A DNA stretch of 39,255 bases from a virus. Below are positions 37,456 through 39,255 of this stretch, one piece after another. The position numbers and the translations under genes were made by a program. How positions within the stretch are numbered: the stretch's first letter is position 1; every line of letters starts with the position of its first letter. The stretch spans positions 1-39,255 of IMG/VR virus record IMGVR_UViG_3300037827_000293. One strand, written 5' to 3'. Below the pieces are notes generated by a model. It was not told the origin of the DNA. It ran no database searches and was given only the letters and a program-made list of their open reading frames with translations.

Positions 37456-38772
37456 TTAACCTTGAGACAATGGAATAACATAACGCATGGAGTATTCAGG
37501 AACGATTACTGAACCATGAGTTTCGTCATAAATCATGCCTGTCTCGTTTTGACCGAACAGAGAACCGTAGGTCAAACGCATAGACACACCAGTGTCATCG
37601 TCATACTCATTTGCAGTGTCGTAAGGACTTTGTTCTGGTAACTGAGGCATTGCCAAGTAGAACGCATCACCACCCAAAATACCGCCGCACCGGTGAGACT
37701 GAACGCCAAGGATTTGCATTCCAGCCGCGATTGGGTTGTTTAGATTTTGATTTTGTCCACCAGCCCAATTTAATGCTGGAGTAATGTTGATGGTTACAAC
37801 ACCAGAGGCATTGGCCGCAGCGTTAGCAGTCGCACGGAATTGAACCTGGTTAGCACTTGGGAAGTGGCCTATGAAGGTCAAGTAACGCATGTTTGGCTGA
37901 CCAGAAACACCGTCTTGGAAGCTGAACAAGTCACCAGAGAATACCGCACTGGCATCACTAGCAGTCGCACCGCTTACAGTAATTTGTGTTACGTTTTGGC
38001 CAGTGGGGTCGTTAACGCTAACCACAGTCAATGTTTGTTGATTAACACCAGTGTCACCAGATACGTGAATTGGCATTAAGTTTGACTGGTAGTAACTCAC
38101 TAATGGAGTACCGAAGTCCCCAATTTCCCAAGACATTGCGATTTCATCGTTACGATGAGGTACGAATTGGTTTAAACCATTACCCACTACGGCAGGAACT
38201 ACAGTATCAGGAAGGTAAACCTTAATACCCTCAGCAACAGAGCCGTAGTTCTTGAAGAACATGATGGCTTGAGCTAATTGTTGGTAAGAAGTCAAGGCTG
38301 TAGAGCCATTACCGAAGTAACGATATGGCCCTGAAAATGTATTTAAGGTGCCATCTAATTGACTTTGAACCGCAGATGCCCAGTTAAGAGCCACGTTTCC
38401 TTCGACTTGAGTTGACAATTCAGCAATAAAGGATTTTCCGAAAACTCGCATGTAGTCTTCTTCACCTTTCTCTAAGTTAAAGATACGTTGTTGAGAGGTA
38501 ACAGCGAATGAACTGTTGTTAGCCTGGTCACACACCAATTGTTGAACACGTTGAACGGCAGGTTGAAATGAAGCAACCAAACCAGCAACAGTGGTGGCAC
38601 GTGGAGGCAAATCGAAAGTGACAGTCGAGCCTAAGTTGGCCTGAATTTTGTCAAAATCTTTAAATTTTGTATTAGCTGTAGAAATATGACAACATAAGTT
38701 CTGCAACAGCGCTAGTCCTGACCTTTGATAGGTTTGGACGGTTTGTAAAATGTTATTTGGGAAAACAGCCAT
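37456..38772 (-). CDS. Major capsid protein, P22 gp5-like
   Basis: 438 aa (P22 gp5 is 430). MAVFPNNILQTVQTYQRSGLALLQNL, NLGSTVTFDLPPRATTVAGL and RVQQLVCDQANNSSFAVTSQQRIFNLEKGEEDY are the P22 coat family opening. Hydrophobic HK97-like core follows, with YRYFGNGSTALTSYQQLAQAI, then a central region SHRCGGILGGDAFYLAMPQLPEQSPYD and MRLTYGSLFGQNETG. Builds the T=7 shell on scaffold. SD AGGAG lies in a 9-bp stem-loop. Confidence 0.93.
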   Translation of the reverse strand: MAVFPNNILQTVQTYQRSGLALLQNLCCHISTANTKFKDFDKIQANLGSTVTFDLPPRATTVAGLVASFQPAVQRVQQLVCDQANNSSFAVTSQQRIFNLEKGEEDYMRVFGKSFIAELSTQVEGNVALNWASAVQSQLDGTLNTFSGPYRYFGNGSTALTSYQQLAQAIMFFKNYGSVAEGIKVYLPDTVVPAVVGNGLNQFVPHRNDEIAMSWEIGDFGTPLVSYYQSNLMPIHVSGDTGVNQQTLTVVSVNDPTGQNVTQITVSGATASDASAVFSGDLFSFQDGVSGQPNMRYLTFIGHFPSANQVQFRATANAAANASGVVTINITPALNWAGGQNQNLNNPIAAGMQILGVQSHRCGGILGGDAFYLAMPQLPEQSPYDTANEYDDDTGVSMRLTYGSLFGQNETGMIYDETHGSVIVPEYSMRYVIPLSQG

Positions 38773-38781
38773 GTTAGTAAC

Positions 38782-38808
38782 TCCTAACTTTCATCCATTA
38801 AGTTAGGA
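38782..38808 (-). promoter_or_regulatory. Stem-loop sequestering the coat Shine-Dalgarno
   Basis: TCCTAACTT (38808-38800 on the minus strand) pairs perfectly with AAGTTAGGA (38790-38782) around a 9-nt loop. The right arm contains the coat AGGAG (38785-38781), nine bases before ATG 38772. The folded message would hide the site, so scaffold-to-coat ribosome traffic or a protein could open it. Sits between scaffold stop (38829) and coat start. Confidence 0.65.
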
Positions 38809-38828
38809 CTCAGAGCGTAATTCCCTGC

Positions 38829-39255
38829 CTATGCCTTATACTTTCTCTTCAAATCCTTCATAGACAGAGTACTACCTGAATCCGTTCCGGTGTTAGAAGG
38901 TTTTTGTTGAGATAAAGGGCTATTGGCATGTTTCATTTGTGAGGTCGATTCGTTTGCTTTGATAGAATCTGACAAACGTTTAATCTCATAAATGGCATCT
39001 TGAGGGTTGTGCGCGCACGTTGACTCTAGCTGATACAGTTTTGTTCTGTTCTTTGCTAGTTCATAAATAACATCATGGGAATTATCCACGTACTCGGCTA
39101 AAAGCTGAACGACATTTGGATAATATCTCATATCGACATTATTAGTGACGGCCTCGAAATCCTCATACTTCTCTTTCCCAGGCGCAATTTTCTCTTTGTA
39201 GCTATTCACAATACGTTGAGCTATTTCTGCGTCCGCTTTCTCTTGAGCTTCACGA
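38829..39255 (-). CDS. Scaffold-like protein, C-terminal part (continues at 1-408)
   Basis: Reads on from the left-edge part. Within the unique circle its 5' end continues at 408. It contains YEDFEAVTNNVDMRYYPNVVQLLAEYVDNS, then CAHNPQDAIYEIKRLSDSIK, and a basic C-terminus (TLSMKDLKRKYKA). A short Lys/Arg-rich C-terminal helix is exactly what P22 scaffold uses to bind coat. The join is in frame across the 127-bp overlap. The coat gene follows by 56 nt. Confidence 0.75.
   Translation of the reverse strand, partial: REAQEKADAEIAQRIVNSYKEKIAPGKEKYEDFEAVTNNVDMRYYPNVVQLLAEYVDNSHDVIYELAKNRTKLYQLESTCAHNPQDAIYEIKRLSDSIKANESTSQMKHANSPLSQQKPSNTGTDSGSTLSMKDLKRKYKA
39129..39255. repeat. Terminal direct repeat, right copy
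   Basis: Identical to bases 1-127. Together they mean a circular 39,128-bp sequence; removing one copy restores the scaffold gene. It has no sign of a cos site. Confidence 0.9.

Noticed and set aside
1-39255. CRISPR array, insertion sequences, integrase and att sites
   Set aside because: No regularly spaced repeats, no transposase or tyrosine/serine recombinase motifs were seen on either strand.

Overview
The window is a complete tailed double-stranded DNA phage genome, read as a circular contig with a redundant end. Bases 1-127 recur exactly as 39129-39255, so the unique molecule is 39,128 bp and the gene split across the window edges (1-408 plus 38829-39128) is one scaffold-like gene. The structural genes match the short-tailed P22-like plan: terminase, P22-type portal, scaffold, gp5-like coat, gp4-like tail accessory factor, gp10-like stabilisation protein and ejection-type internal proteins. 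There are no tail-tube or tape-measure genes. The DNA is AT-rich, and starts commonly follow AAGGA-type Shine-Dalgarno (SD) sites. A GH108 muramidase and this module set suggest a Gram-negative, probably gammaproteobacterial host; the sequence does not identify the host further.

Layout. (A) 12704 to 1004, minus strand: packaging operon. It holds a small zinc protein, TerS, a run of small genes of mostly unknown function with tRNA-Tyr and tRNA-Asn, a YkgJ-like cysteine cluster protein, TerL, the portal, about nine very small, mostly basic, overlapping genes and a tail-fibre-like protein. (B) 409-988: an unusual junction with a tandem structured leader upstream of the scaffold gene, a 20-bp tandem DNA repeat, and a lone plus-strand HTH gene closed by a 12-bp inverted repeat. 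(C) 408/39128 down to 22271, minus: scaffold, coat, head and tail completion, an endonuclease VII/holin-like insertion, ejection proteins, a six-gene tail-protein array, muramidase and RusA resolvase. (D) 12795-13646, plus: four small early genes behind a near-consensus sigma70 promoter, closed by a terminator. (E) 19643 to 13658, minus: a Cro-like repressor, many small genes, a replication initiator and a TOPRIM/DnaB primase-helicase. (F) 19674-22218, plus: YqaJ exonuclease, RecT/Bet annealing protein and SSB, behind a promoter with overlapping operator-like palindromes.

How it works together. The Cro-like gene and the recombination operon diverge from one operator region, so the early switch probably sits there. 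Exonuclease, annealing protein, SSB and RusA form a recombination set suited to a circularly permuted, headful-packaged genome. The primase-helicase and initiator replicate it, and TerS/TerL/portal package it. No integrase and no full-length CI-type repressor are visible, so a strictly lytic (or recently lytic) lifestyle fits best. Many genes are under 60 codons and were found by reading the gaps between larger genes; ATGA and TAATG overlaps support most of them.
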